Below are positions 30,719 to 38,974 of a DNA stretch of 64,000 nt, piece by piece. Source of the DNA: Gallintestinimicrobium propionicum (GTDB lineage: Bacteria > Bacillota > Clostridia > Lachnospirales > Lachnospiraceae); the NCBI RefSeq assembly GCF_025567525.1, contig NZ_JAOQJY010000005.1:124001-188000 (forward strand), read 5' to 3'. The notes under the pieces are model-generated. The model was given only the letters and a program-made list of their open reading frames with translations. It was not told the origin of the DNA and did no database searches. Every line of letters begins with the position of its first letter. The first letter of the stretch is position 1. A program made the position numbers and the translations under genes.

Positions 30719-31670
30719 AATCCTGGAAGAGCTGGGAAGCAGGGATACAATCGCCATCGGCGGACATGTACGTCCGGACGGCGACTGTGTCGGCTCCTGT
30801 ATGGGCATGTACCTGTATCTGAAAAAAGCGCTGCCGGATGCACAGATTGATGTGTATCTGGAAAAGCCTGCAGATATTTTTGACTGCATTCATGGAATCG
30901 AAGATGTCCGTACAGACTGCAGCAAGGATTGCGTCTATGACGTTTTCATCGTTCTGGATACCTCAAAGGAACGGCTCGGGGATGCGGAAAAGTATTTCCG
31001 GACCGCGAAAAAGACGATCAATGTGGATCATCATATCAGCAATGCGTCCGGCTGTGGCGACGTTAATTACTGCAAACCGGATGCAAGCTCCGCCTCCGAG
31101 CTCGTCTATGAGCTTCTGGAGGAAAAGTATATGGATGCAGAGATTGCAAAGGCACTGTATCTTGGCATCGTGCATGACACCGGTGTATTCCAGTATTCGA
31201 ATACGACGCCGAATACATTGCGTATCGCTGCAAAGCTGCTGGCATACGGATTCGATTTTTCAAAGCTGATCGATGAGACGTTTTTTGAAAAGACCTATGT
31301 GCAGAATCAGGTGCTGGGGCGCGCACTTTTGGAGAGCGTCCGGTTTATGGACGGCAGGTGTATTTTCAGTTCCATCGATTTAAAGACGATGGAGTTTTAC
31401 AAGGTTGTGCCCAAAGATCTGGATGGCATTGTGAGCCAGCTGCGCATCACGAAAGGCGTGGAGTGTGCGATCTTTTTGTATCAGACGAAGACACTCGAAT
31501 ATAAAGTCAGCCTCCGCTCGAACGGAAAGGTGGACGTGGCGGCAATCGCGTCCTATTTCGGGGGCGGCGGCCATGTCAGGGCAGCAGGATGCACCATGCA
31601 GGGAACCGTGCATGACTGCGTCAACAATCTGTCGGAGCAGATTGAAAAGCAGCTGATAAAAGCAGAATAA
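30711..31670 (+). CDS. nrnA: DHH/DHHA1 phosphoesterase NrnA (nanoRNase/pAp phosphatase)
   Basis: 319 residues; GGAGAGGAAGAGG before the ATG. Motifs: GHVRPDGDCVGSCMG (residues about 18-32, metal-binding Asp residues), VLDTSKERLGD, NVDHHISN (DHH), and the DHHA1 end motif GGGGHVRAAGC near 285. Degrades short oligoribonucleotides and pAp; some relatives hydrolyse pGpG/pApA from cyclic dinucleotides. The position between rbfA and truB is the conserved Firmicutes arrangement. Confidence 0.95.
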   Translation: MRKILEELGSRDTIAIGGHVRPDGDCVGSCMGMYLYLKKALPDAQIDVYLEKPADIFDCIHGIEDVRTDCSKDCVYDVFIVLDTSKERLGDAEKYFRTAKKTINVDHHISNASGCGDVNYCKPDASSASELVYELLEEKYMDAEIAKALYLGIVHDTGVFQYSNTTPNTLRIAAKLLAYGFDFSKLIDETFFEKTYVQNQVLGRALLESVRFMDGRCIFSSIDLKTMEFYKVVPKDLDGIVSQLRITKGVECAIFLYQTKTLEYKVSLRSNGKVDVAAIASYFGGGGHVRAAGCTMQGTVHDCVNNLSEQIEKQLIKAE

Positions 31671-31683
31671 CAAAGGAGAATAC

Positions 31684-32622
31684 ATGAACGGAATTCTCAA
31701 TGTATACAAAGAGCCGGGCTTTACCTCCCACGATGTGGTTGCGAAGCTGCGCGGCATCTGCAAACAGAAAAAAATCGGCCATACAGGTACCCTGGACCCG
31801 GAAGCGTCCGGGGTACTGCCCGTCTGTCTGGGAAATGCGACGAAGCTGTGCGACCTTTTAACAGACAAAGATAAAGAATACCGGGCGGTTCTGCTGCTCG
31901 GCGTGGAGACGGACACACAGGATACGACGGGACAGATTCTGGCAGAAAAGGAAGTAAATGCAGGCGAGGAGGATGTGCGCAGCGCGATCCTTTCGTTTGT
32001 CGGTCCGTATGACCAGATTCCGCCGATGTATTCGGCGTTAAAGGTCAATGGTCAGAAGCTGTGTGACCTCGCCAGAAAAGGACAGGTTGTAGAGAGAAAG
32101 AGCAGGCGAATTACGATCCATTCGATCGAAATCGAGGACATTTCACTGCCTCGCGTAACGATGCGCGTGGCGTGCTCCCGCGGCACTTATATCCGGACGC
32201 TCTGTCACGATATCGGACAGAAGCTGGGCTGTGGCGGAGCGATGGAGCGGCTGGAACGGACACGCTCCGGCAATTTCAAAGCTGAGGATGCCTATCGGCT
32301 TTCCGAGCTGGAAGTGTTTGCAAAAGAAGGCAGCCTGGAAGAAAAGCTTCTTCCGGTGGAGTGTGTGTTTGAACAGCTGGATGCATATCAGGTGCAGGGC
32401 GACGGACAGAAGCTTTTAGAAAACGGCAACTGGCTTTACGCAGATTTGGTGATACCTTATAAGAAAGAAAAAACGGCGGCAGCATGCGAAAGAGGTATGT
32501 TTGAACCCGAACAGCAGCTGCGCATTTATGATACAGACGGGCAGTTTACGGGGATTTATGCCTGGAAGCAGGAAGAAAAGCGCTTAAAGCCCGTGAAAAT
32601 GTTTTTGGGAAAGGAACAATAG
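31684..32622 (+). CDS. truB: tRNA pseudouridine-55 synthase
   Basis: 312 residues, AAAGGAG 6 nt before ATG. Makes pseudouridine 55 in the T-loop. N-terminal MNGILNVYKEPGFTSHDVV and GHTGTLDPEASGVLPVCLG (catalytic Asp near residue 39), YDQIPPMYSALKVNGQKLCDLARKG (Tyr), RVACSRGTYIRTLCHDIG. C-terminal PUA-like tail. Followed by ribF after 6 bp. Confidence 0.96.
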   Translation: MNGILNVYKEPGFTSHDVVAKLRGICKQKKIGHTGTLDPEASGVLPVCLGNATKLCDLLTDKDKEYRAVLLLGVETDTQDTTGQILAEKEVNAGEEDVRSAILSFVGPYDQIPPMYSALKVNGQKLCDLARKGQVVERKSRRITIHSIEIEDISLPRVTMRVACSRGTYIRTLCHDIGQKLGCGGAMERLERTRSGNFKAEDAYRLSELEVFAKEGSLEEKLLPVECVFEQLDAYQVQGDGQKLLENGNWLYADLVIPYKKEKTAAACERGMFEPEQQLRIYDTDGQFTGIYAWKQEEKRLKPVKMFLGKEQ

Positions 32623-32628
32623 GAAAAA

Positions 32629-33543
32629 ATGCAGATCATTTCCGGAACGACAGATTTTTTGCTGCAGGGGGCGTCCGCAGTGGCAATTGGCAAATTCGAC
32701 GGGATGCACCGCGGGCACAAGGCGCTGCTTTCCGAAATACTGGAAGCAAAAAAGCGCGGACTGCAGGCGGTCGTATTTACATTTGATCCTCCCCCGGCTG
32801 TTCTTTTTTCCGGAAAAGCAGTCAAAGGGCTGACGACGCGGGAAGAAAAGAGACGGCTGTTTCGACAGATCGGAATCGATGTGCTGATCGAGTTTCCTCT
32901 GACTTTTCAGACTGCGGCGATTTCTCCGGAGGATTTTTTGCGTGTGATCGTGCAGGAACAGATCAGGGCCAAGCTCGTGGCTGCGGGAACCGATTTGTCC
33001 TTTGGCGACCGGGGATTAGGGGACTGCAAGCTGTTAAAGGCGCGCGCAGAAGCGTACGGCTACGAGGTAAAGATCATCGACAAGGTGCTTGAGGACGGGG
33101 AAGAAATCAGTTCAACCCGTGTCCGTCAGGCAGTGGAAGCAGGAAAGATGCAAGAGGCAGCAAGACTGCTCGGCGCGCCCTATGCGGTGATGGGAACGGT
33201 TGTGCACGGCAGACAGTTAGGGCGTACAATAGGATTTCCTACCGTCAACCTGATGCCTCCTGCAGACAAGCTTTTGCCGCCAAACGGCGTGTACCGCTCG
33301 GAGGTGGAATGCAGCAGTGGTGTTTTTAAAGGGCTGACCAATGTCGGCGTCAAACCGACCGTGGAGCATGGCGACCACCCGCCGATGAGCGTGGAAACCT
33401 ATATCTATGATTTTTCAGAGGATATTTACGACAGCTTTATCACGGTGCGCCTGTTGACCTTTGAGCGCTCGGAACAAAAATTTGCTGACGTGGAGGAATT
33501 AAAGGAGCAGCTGCAGAGGGATATCGTAGCGGGCGCGCGGTAA
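32629..33543 (+). CDS. ribF: Bifunctional riboflavin kinase/FAD synthetase
   Basis: 304 residues. N-terminal FMN adenylyltransferase (AIGKFDGMHRGHKALL near residue 22; TDLSFGDRGLGD; EEISSTRVRQAVEAG) and C-terminal flavokinase (VVHGRQLGRTIGFPTVNL near 188; PNGVYRSEVE; NVGVKPTVEHGDHP; VETYIYDFSEDIYD). Makes FMN then FAD from riboflavin. Conserved partner of truB in Firmicutes. The ATG has only a weak AGGAA site, suggesting coupling to truB translation. Confidence 0.96.
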   Translation: MQIISGTTDFLLQGASAVAIGKFDGMHRGHKALLSEILEAKKRGLQAVVFTFDPPPAVLFSGKAVKGLTTREEKRRLFRQIGIDVLIEFPLTFQTAAISPEDFLRVIVQEQIRAKLVAAGTDLSFGDRGLGDCKLLKARAEAYGYEVKIIDKVLEDGEEISSTRVRQAVEAGKMQEAARLLGAPYAVMGTVVHGRQLGRTIGFPTVNLMPPADKLLPPNGVYRSEVECSSGVFKGLTNVGVKPTVEHGDHPPMSVETYIYDFSEDIYDSFITVRLLTFERSEQKFADVEELKEQLQRDIVAGAR

Positions 33544-33641
33544 AGCTAGAGCAGCACGCCTGGCGCTGCCGGGCAGTAGTGTCGGCGCGCAGATGCAGAC
33601 GTTTTTGCACCTGCGTCGTCAGAATACGAAGGAGGATTTGA

Positions 33642-34676
33642 ATGCAGATTTGGAAAAAACTTGGACTGACTGTTGTGCTCTGTGTATTGTCTGCAGGGAT
33701 GACAGTGAATGCAGGTTTTACAGGGAGCAACGTTCACTCCGCAGGGCAGTCTATGGGCGTCGGCGGGCTTCTGGAGGAATCCATGGATCCGGAAGCGTGC
33801 CTTGAGGCGGCGCAGAATGCCAAAGAGACGCGCAAAAAGATTTACGGCTATGAAAATCTTGGCGTTGCGAAGGTCAATGACTATCTGAATATCCGTAAAG
33901 ATCCGTCTGAAAACGGGGAGCTGGTGGGTAAGCTTCCAAAAAACGGCGGCGCGGACGTGCTTTCCGAAGAAAATGGCTGGTATAAGATCAAATCCGGTAA
34001 AGTGACGGGGTATGTCAAGGCGGATTATATGGTGACCGGAGAGGAAGCAAGAAATCTTGCGGACAAAGAGGCGACGAACATGGCGGTCTGCAATTCCGGA
34101 GGCTTACGCGTGCGGGAAGAGGGAAGTCTGGATGCGCCGGTCATTACACTGGTAGCGGAGGGAGAAGAGCTTGAGGTTGTGGACATTCAGGACGATTGGG
34201 TTAAGATCATGCTGGATGATGAAGCAGCGTATGTTTCCACAGATTATGTGGATATCGCAAAGAAGCTGGAAAAAGCGGTCAGCCTGACAGAATTGAAATA
34301 CGGTCAGGGCGTTTCTGACATCCGGGTCGATCTCGTCAACTACGCGAAGCAGTTTCTTGGAAACCCTTACGTCTGGGGCGGCACGAGCCTGACAAAGGGT
34401 GCGGACTGCTCGGGCTTTGTCCTGAGTATTATGAAGAAATATGGTGTGAGCCTGCCGCATCATTCCGGAAGCCAGGCACAGTGCGGCAAGAAGGTCAGCC
34501 TTTCGGAAGCACAGCCGGGCGATCTGGTATTTTATGCGAAAAATGGCAAAATCAACCACGTCGCAATCTATATCGGCGGCGGACAGGTTATCCACGCCAG
34601 CAACCCCAGAACGGGCATTAAAATTTCAAACGTATCCTATCGGACACCTTACTCCGTCAGACGGGTGCTGTCGTAA
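33642..34676 (+). CDS. Secreted cell-wall hydrolase: two SH3b domains plus NlpC/P60 peptidase
   Basis: 344 residues; GAAGGAGG before the ATG. Signal peptide MQIWKKLGLTVVLCVLSAGM... cut after VNA. SH3b domain 1 (about 75-130: VNDYLNIRKDPSENGELVGKL, GWYKIKSGKVTGYVKADYM), SH3b domain 2 (about 145-205: GGLRVREEGSLDAPVI, DWVKIMLDDEAAYVSTDYV), then NlpC/P60 (230-344) with catalytic Cys in LTKGADCSGFVLSIM, His in INHVAIYIGGG and a further polar residue near VIHASN. Probably cleaves the gamma-D-Glu-diamino acid bond of peptidoglycan outside the cell. The gene is separate from the ribF unit (98 bp gap) and ends in a terminator that overlaps the rpsO promoter. Confidence 0.92.
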   Translation: MQIWKKLGLTVVLCVLSAGMTVNAGFTGSNVHSAGQSMGVGGLLEESMDPEACLEAAQNAKETRKKIYGYENLGVAKVNDYLNIRKDPSENGELVGKLPKNGGADVLSEENGWYKIKSGKVTGYVKADYMVTGEEARNLADKEATNMAVCNSGGLRVREEGSLDAPVITLVAEGEELEVVDIQDDWVKIMLDDEAAYVSTDYVDIAKKLEKAVSLTELKYGQGVSDIRVDLVNYAKQFLGNPYVWGGTSLTKGADCSGFVLSIMKKYGVSLPHHSGSQAQCGKKVSLSEAQPGDLVFYAKNGKINHVAIYIGGGQVIHASNPRTGIKISNVSYRTPYSVRRVLS

Positions 34677-34679
34677 AAA

Positions 34680-34757
34680 GGGGCTGTTTTGTGGCAGCGT
34701 GATACAGTCACAATCTGAATAAATTCCGGAAAATAGTATTTACAGCCCCATTTTTTT
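34680..34757 (+). terminator. Long-loop terminator after the NlpC/P60 gene
   Basis: GGGGCTGT (34680-34687) pairs with ACAGCCCC (34742-34749), followed by T7 (34751-34757). The loop is unusually long (54 nt). Confidence 0.55.
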
Positions 34758-34767
34758 ATGATATAGT
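34739..34767 (+). promoter_or_regulatory. rpsO: rpsO promoter
   Basis: TTTACA (34739-34744), 17-bp spacer, TATAGT (34762-34767); the spacer carries the T-run of the preceding terminator. Confidence 0.75.
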
Positions 34768-34773
34768 CATTAG

Positions 34774-34859
34774 GTATGAATTCAGCCGGTGCTCAGGCTT
34801 GGGACACTCCGACCCATATCTTAGTACCAGGCGGTTAACATTTAAAGGAGGATTTACCC
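34774..34859 (+). promoter_or_regulatory. rpsO: rpsO leader, candidate S15 autoregulatory RNA
   Basis: About 85 nt of untranslated RNA. CCGGTGCT (around 34787) can pair with AGTACCAGG (around 34825), enclosing further small stems, just before AAAGGAGG. Ribosomal protein S15 represses its own mRNA in many bacteria through such leaders; the match here is inferred. Confidence 0.45.
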
Positions 34860-35126
34860 ATGATTTCCAAAGAGAAGAAAGCAGCAATCATCAAAGAGTA
34901 TGCAAGAACCGAAGGCGACACAGGTTCACCGGAAGTTCAGGTTGCAGTCCTGACAGCAAGAATCCAGGAGCTGACCGAGCACTTAAAGAGCAACCCGAAG
35001 GATCATCATTCCAGACGTGGTCTGCTGCAGATGGTAGGTCAGAGACGTGGTCTGCTGGACTATCTGAAGAAGAATGACATCGAGAGATATCGTTCCCTGA
35101 TCGAGAGACTGGGCATCAGAAAGTAA
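34860..35126 (+). CDS. rpsO: 30S ribosomal protein S15
   Basis: 88 residues, canonical length, AAAGGAGG before the ATG. Signature: TGSPEVQVAVLTARIQELTEHLKSNPKDHHSRRGLLQMVGQRRGLLDYLKKND, binding 16S rRNA helices 20-22. Followed by a strong terminator, then pnp, the usual rpsO-pnp order. Confidence 0.98.
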   Translation: MISKEKKAAIIKEYARTEGDTGSPEVQVAVLTARIQELTEHLKSNPKDHHSRRGLLQMVGQRRGLLDYLKKNDIERYRSLIERLGIRK

Positions 35127-35135
35127 GACTTGGAG

Positions 35136-35172
35136 ACAGGGCGGAAGCCGTACAGCTTTCTGCCCTGTTTTT
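35136..35172 (+). terminator. rpsO: rpsO terminator
   Basis: ACAGGGC-GGAAGC pairs with GCTTTC-TGCCCTGT, followed by TTTTT. The remaining 250 bp up to pnp shows no gene I can support. Confidence 0.85.
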
Positions 35173-35421
35173 CGTGCGATATGCTGCAGCTGCAAAAGAA
35201 CCCGATGGCAAAAGGTGTTTTGCCGGGGCTGTTGCAAGCAGACAGGGTGTTGCACACGATGCAAAAAGCGGATACCGGAGCAATTCCGAGACCACTGACA
35301 AGCGCATTGAAGCCAGTGTGTTTTTCAGTAGTTTCGGCAGCTTTGTCTTTCGCTTTTTCCATCATCCGAAGCGTTTTCGGAACAATTTCCAACAACAAGG
35401 TAAAAGAAAAGGAGAGACAGA

Positions 35422-37512
35422 ATGTACAAGACATTTTCCATGGAACTGGCCGGACGTACGTTAAGCGTAGACGTAGGCCGTGTAGCGGCACAGGCAAATG
35501 GCGCTGCATTTATGCACTATGGCGAGACAACCGTGCTTTCCACTGCAACTGCAAGTGAGAAGCCCAGAGAGGGAATCGATTTCTTCCCCCTGTCCGTTGA
35601 ATTTGAAGAGAAGCTGTATGCGGTAGGCAAAATCCCCGGCGGCTTCAACAAGAGAGAAGGCAAGGCGAGCGAGAACTCCGTTCTGACCAGCCGTGTTATC
35701 GACCGTCCGATGCGTCCTCTGTTCCCGAAGGATTACAGAAACGACGTTACCTTAAATAACCTGGTTCTGTCCGTAGATCCCGAGTGTCGTCCTGAGCTGG
35801 TGGCAATGATCGGTTCTGCGATTGCAACCTGCATTTCCGATATTCCGTTTGCCGGTCCCTGCGCAATGACACAGGTTGGCATGATCGACGGGGAGTTTAT
35901 TATCAACCCTACTCAGGAACAGTGGAAAAAGGGCGATTTGCAGCTGACTGTCGCTTCCACAAGCGAAAAGGTTATCATGATCGAGGCCGGTGCAAACGAA
36001 GTTCCGGAAGCTGTCATGATCGATGCAATCTACAAAGCCCATGACGTAAACCAGACCCTGATTGAGTTCATCAACAAGATCGTTGCAGAAGTAGGCAAGC
36101 CGAAGCATTCCTACACCAGCTGCGCAGTTCCGCAGGAGCTGTTCGATGCGATGAAAGAGATCGTTCCTCCCGAAGAGATGGAACAGGCAGTCTTTACCGA
36201 CGTAAAGCAGGTTCGTGAGGAGAATATCCGTCAGATTACAGCACGTCTGGAAGAGGCTTTTGCGGATAGAGAAGAATGGCTGGCTGTTTTAGGTGAGGCT
36301 GTTTATCAGTACCAGAAAAAGACCGTCCGCAAGATGATCTTAAAGGACCACAAGCGTCCTGACGGCCGTGCAATCACACAGATCCGTCCTCTGGCTGCAG
36401 AAGTAGATATCATTCCGAGAGTACACGGTTCCGCAATGTTTACCCGTGGACAGACTCAGATCTGCAACATCTGTACGCTGGCTCCTCTGTCTGAGGTTCA
36501 GAAGCTGGATGGTCTGGATGAAAACGAAGTATCGAAGCGTTACATGCATCATTATAACTTCCCGTCCTACTCTGTAGGCGAGACAAAGCCCTCCAGAGGT
36601 CCCGGACGTCGTGAAATCGGTCATGGTGCACTGGCTGAGAAGGCTCTGTGCCCGGTAATTCCTTCGGAAGAGGAATTCCCTTATGCAATCCGTACCGTAT
36701 CCGAGACCTTCGAATCCAACGGTTCTACCTCCCAGGCTTCTGTCTGCGCATCTACACTGTCTCTGATGGCAGCGGGCGTTCCGATCAAGAAGCAGGTTGC
36801 TGGTATTTCCTGTGGTCTGGTTACCGGCGATACCGATGATGATTATATCGTCCTGACCGATATCCAGGGCCTGGAAGACTTCTTCGGCGATATGGACTTC
36901 AAGGTAGCAGGTACCCATGACGGTATCACCGCAATTCAGATGGATATCAAGATCCACGGCCTGACAAGACCGATTGTAGAAGAGGCGATTGCAAGAACCA
37001 AAGAAGCAAGAGAATATATCATCAACGAGATCATGACTCCCTGCATCGCACATCCGAGAGCAGAGGTTGGTAAATATGCACCGAAGATCATTTCCATCAA
37101 GATCGATCCTGAGAAGATCGGTGATGTTGTTGGTCAGAGAGGCAAGACCATTAACGAGATCATTGCCCGCACCGGTGTAAAGATCGATATCACAGATGAC
37201 GGCAGCGTTTCCGTATGCGGTACTGATAAGGAAATGATGGACAAAGCCATCGAGATGATCAAAATCATCACCACCGAGTTCCAGGCTGGGCAGATCTTCA
37301 AGGGCAAGGTTGTCAGCATCAAGGAGTTCGGCGCATTCGTTGAGTTCGCACCTGGCAAGGAAGGCATGGTTCACATCTCCAAGATCGCAAAAGAGCGCAT
37401 CGACCGCGTGGAAGATGTCCTGACTCTGGGCGACCAGGTTACCGTTGTCTGCCTCGGCAAGGACAAGATGGGCAGAATGAGCTTCTCCATGAAGGACGTT
37501 GCCCAGGTTTGA
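35422..37512 (+). CDS. pnp: Polyribonucleotide nucleotidyltransferase (PNPase)
   Basis: 696 residues, AAAGGAGAG before the ATG. Phosphorolytic 3'-5' exoribonuclease of mRNA decay. Two RNase PH domains (first about 10-145: LSVDVGRVAAQANGAAFMHYGETTVL; second about 310-540: HKRPDGRAITQIRPL, GSAMFTRGQTQ, CGLVTGDTDDDYIVLTDIQGLEDFFGDMDFKVAGT with catalytic Asp residues), an alpha-helical linker, KH domain (IGDVVGQRGKTINEIIARTGVKIDI) and S1 domain (GQIFKGKVVSIKEFGAFVEFAPGKEGMVHIS). Homotrimeric. Codon use is strongly biased, as in highly expressed genes. Confidence 0.98.
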   Translation: MYKTFSMELAGRTLSVDVGRVAAQANGAAFMHYGETTVLSTATASEKPREGIDFFPLSVEFEEKLYAVGKIPGGFNKREGKASENSVLTSRVIDRPMRPLFPKDYRNDVTLNNLVLSVDPECRPELVAMIGSAIATCISDIPFAGPCAMTQVGMIDGEFIINPTQEQWKKGDLQLTVASTSEKVIMIEAGANEVPEAVMIDAIYKAHDVNQTLIEFINKIVAEVGKPKHSYTSCAVPQELFDAMKEIVPPEEMEQAVFTDVKQVREENIRQITARLEEAFADREEWLAVLGEAVYQYQKKTVRKMILKDHKRPDGRAITQIRPLAAEVDIIPRVHGSAMFTRGQTQICNICTLAPLSEVQKLDGLDENEVSKRYMHHYNFPSYSVGETKPSRGPGRREIGHGALAEKALCPVIPSEEEFPYAIRTVSETFESNGSTSQASVCASTLSLMAAGVPIKKQVAGISCGLVTGDTDDDYIVLTDIQGLEDFFGDMDFKVAGTHDGITAIQMDIKIHGLTRPIVEEAIARTKEAREYIINEIMTPCIAHPRAEVGKYAPKIISIKIDPEKIGDVVGQRGKTINEIIARTGVKIDITDDGSVSVCGTDKEMMDKAIEMIKIITTEFQAGQIFKGKVVSIKEFGAFVEFAPGKEGMVHISKIAKERIDRVEDVLTLGDQVTVVCLGKDKMGRMSFSMKDVAQV

Positions 37513-37608
37513 GAAAATGAACCGCAGCTGAGCAGGCAAGGCACTTCGAAGCCTGAACACGAAGCATAGTAAAAAAACGCTGGTTTCAGCGTTGAAAAAT
37601 AGGAAGAA

Positions 37609-37653
37609 AAGGCTCCTGCCTGCAGTATTGTGCTGCGGGCGGGAGCCTTTTTT
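37609..37653 (+). terminator. pnp: pnp terminator
   Basis: AAGGCTCCTGCCTGCAG (37609-37625) pairs with CTGCGGGCGGGAGCCTT (37633-37649), then six T residues. A smaller AACGCTG/CAGCGTT hairpin precedes it. Confidence 0.85.
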
Positions 37654-37654
37654 C

Positions 37655-37696
37655 ATTTCATAGGAAAATGCGTCCTATGAAATAAAAACGCTCCGC
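37655..37696. repeat. 42-bp palindromic repeat, copy 1
   Basis: TTTCATAGGA (37656-37665) and TCCTATGAAA (37673-37682) form a 10-bp stem, followed by TAAAAACGCTCCGC. The same 42 bp, with one difference, occurs at 61713-61754. Confidence 0.85.
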
Positions 37697-37721
37697 TTAG
37701 GATGTTGGACGCGTGCGACGC

Positions 37722-38783
37722 TCAGATTGCTTCCAGCAGGAGCGCGTGGGCGATGCCTGGGACGCTCTGCCCCTCGTTGTAGCTCGTTTTGGAAAGCAGC
37801 GCACCGGTGGGAACGAATAGAATCCGCTTCCACTTTTTTTCGGAAAGCTGTTTTAACAAAAATGCAGACAGAACGGACGCGCTGCAGCCGCAGCCGGAGC
37901 CGCCCGCGTGCGTGTCCTGCTTTTTGCAGTCGTAAATTTCGATGCCGCAGTCCATATGGCGCTCCCCAAGGTCGATACCGGAGGTCTGTAAAAGGTCTAA
38001 GAGGACGCGCTGTCCGACTTTTCCGAGATCACCGGTCACAATTTTGTCATAATCGTTCGGTGCGGTGCCGAAATCTTCGAAATGCTGCCGGATGGTGTCC
38101 GCGGCGGCGGGAGCCATGCAGGCGCCCATGTTCATGGAATCCCGCAGACCGTAATCGACAATTTTTCCGGGAGTAAGGCCTGTGATCATCGCGCGATCAT
38201 GCCCAGATGGAGCGTTTGCGAGGATGAACGCACCGCTTCCGGTCACAGTCCAGGAGGCGGAAAGCGGCCGCTGATTGCCGTAGCCGAGCGGAAAACGGAA
38301 TTCCTTTTCTGCGCTGGCGAAATGGCTGCTTGTGACGCAGGCGGCAAAATCCGCAAAGCTGCCGGAAACGGCGAGGCTCGCGAGTGTGAGCGACAGCCCG
38401 CAGGTGGAGCAGGCGCCGTAGAGCCCGAAAAGCGGGCGTTCATACTGCATCAGCCCAAAGCTTGTGGCGATACTCTGTCCGAGCAGGTCACCTGCAAAAA
38501 GATATCGGATATCCGTAGAATGCAGTCCAGCCTTTTGGAGCGCCAGATGCAGGGCGTCGCGCTGCAGACTGCTTTCCGCATCCTCCCAGGTATCGCAGCC
38601 AAACAGGTCGTCTTCTCCTGCAAAGTCAAACAGCTCCCCGAGCGGTCCCTGCTTTTCTCGGCTGCCGACGACAGAGGCGCTGGAGCGGATATAGACCGGG
38701 ACAGGAAGACGGATGCTCTGCCTGCCGCAGGCAAACAGTGCTGCAGGGCGGGAACAGAAAGAAGTTTCAGTCGTTTTATTCAT
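37722..38783 (-). CDS. spoVAD: Stage V sporulation protein AD
   Basis: 353 residues; minus-strand GGGAGATTAG site before the ATG. Thiolase-like fold: RDALHLALQKAGLHSTDIRYLFAGDLLGQ, YGACSTCGLSLTLAS (Cys at the thiolase active-site position), SWTVTGSGAFIL, NMGACMAPAAADTI, DYDKIVTGDLGKVGQ, HAGGSGCGCSASVLSA. SpoVAD binds dipicolinic acid and, with SpoVAC and other SpoVA proteins, moves it into the developing spore. Here it stands alone; spoVAC/AE are not next to it. It indicates an endospore former. Convergent with pnp across a terminator and repeat. Confidence 0.95.
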   Translation of the reverse strand: MNKTTETSFCSRPAALFACGRQSIRLPVPVYIRSSASVVGSREKQGPLGELFDFAGEDDLFGCDTWEDAESSLQRDALHLALQKAGLHSTDIRYLFAGDLLGQSIATSFGLMQYERPLFGLYGACSTCGLSLTLASLAVSGSFADFAACVTSSHFASAEKEFRFPLGYGNQRPLSASWTVTGSGAFILANAPSGHDRAMITGLTPGKIVDYGLRDSMNMGACMAPAAADTIRQHFEDFGTAPNDYDKIVTGDLGKVGQRVLLDLLQTSGIDLGERHMDCGIEIYDCKKQDTHAGGSGCGCSASVLSAFLLKQLSEKKWKRILFVPTGALLSKTSYNEGQSVPGIAHALLLEAI

Positions 38784-38863
38784 GGTAATTTTCTAATCTC
38801 CCTTTCGAAAACGTTTCTGAGAACAGTATTGGTTCATTTATGAATTTCATACCAAAAAAGAAC

Positions 38864-38892
38864 TGTACAAACAGGAAAACCTACTATACAAT
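38864..38892 (+). promoter_or_regulatory. Probable promoter of the MATE gene
   Basis: TGTACA (38864-38869), 17-bp spacer, TACAAT (38887-38892). Confidence 0.55.
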
Positions 38893-38904
38893 AAGGGCTG
38901 ATTA

Positions 38905-38943
38905 GATGCCGGGATGCGTAGGTGAAAAAATCCGTAAGGCATC
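38905..38943 (+). promoter_or_regulatory. Leader hairpin before the MATE gene
   Basis: GATGCC (38905-38910) pairs with GGCATC (38938-38943), with an inner GGAT/ATCC stem, followed by TTTT. It could be a small attenuator; no riboswitch class recognised. Confidence 0.4.
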
Positions 38944-38974
38944 TTTTGATACCTTATAACAGGAGCAAAAGAAG

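Noticed and set aside
35173..35421. Several short frames between rpsO and pnp on both strands
   Set aside because: No ribosome sites, no motif, and starts overlap the rpsO terminator.
36340..37656. Long open frame of 438 codons on the minus strand opposite pnp
   Set aside because: Antisense shadow of a highly biased gene; no ribosome site, no known domain, low-complexity Asp/His content.
37727..38843. Plus-strand frames of 149 and 253 codons opposite spoVAD
   Set aside because: Arg/Ala-rich shadows of a GC-rich gene; spoVAD is supported by its thiolase-like motifs.
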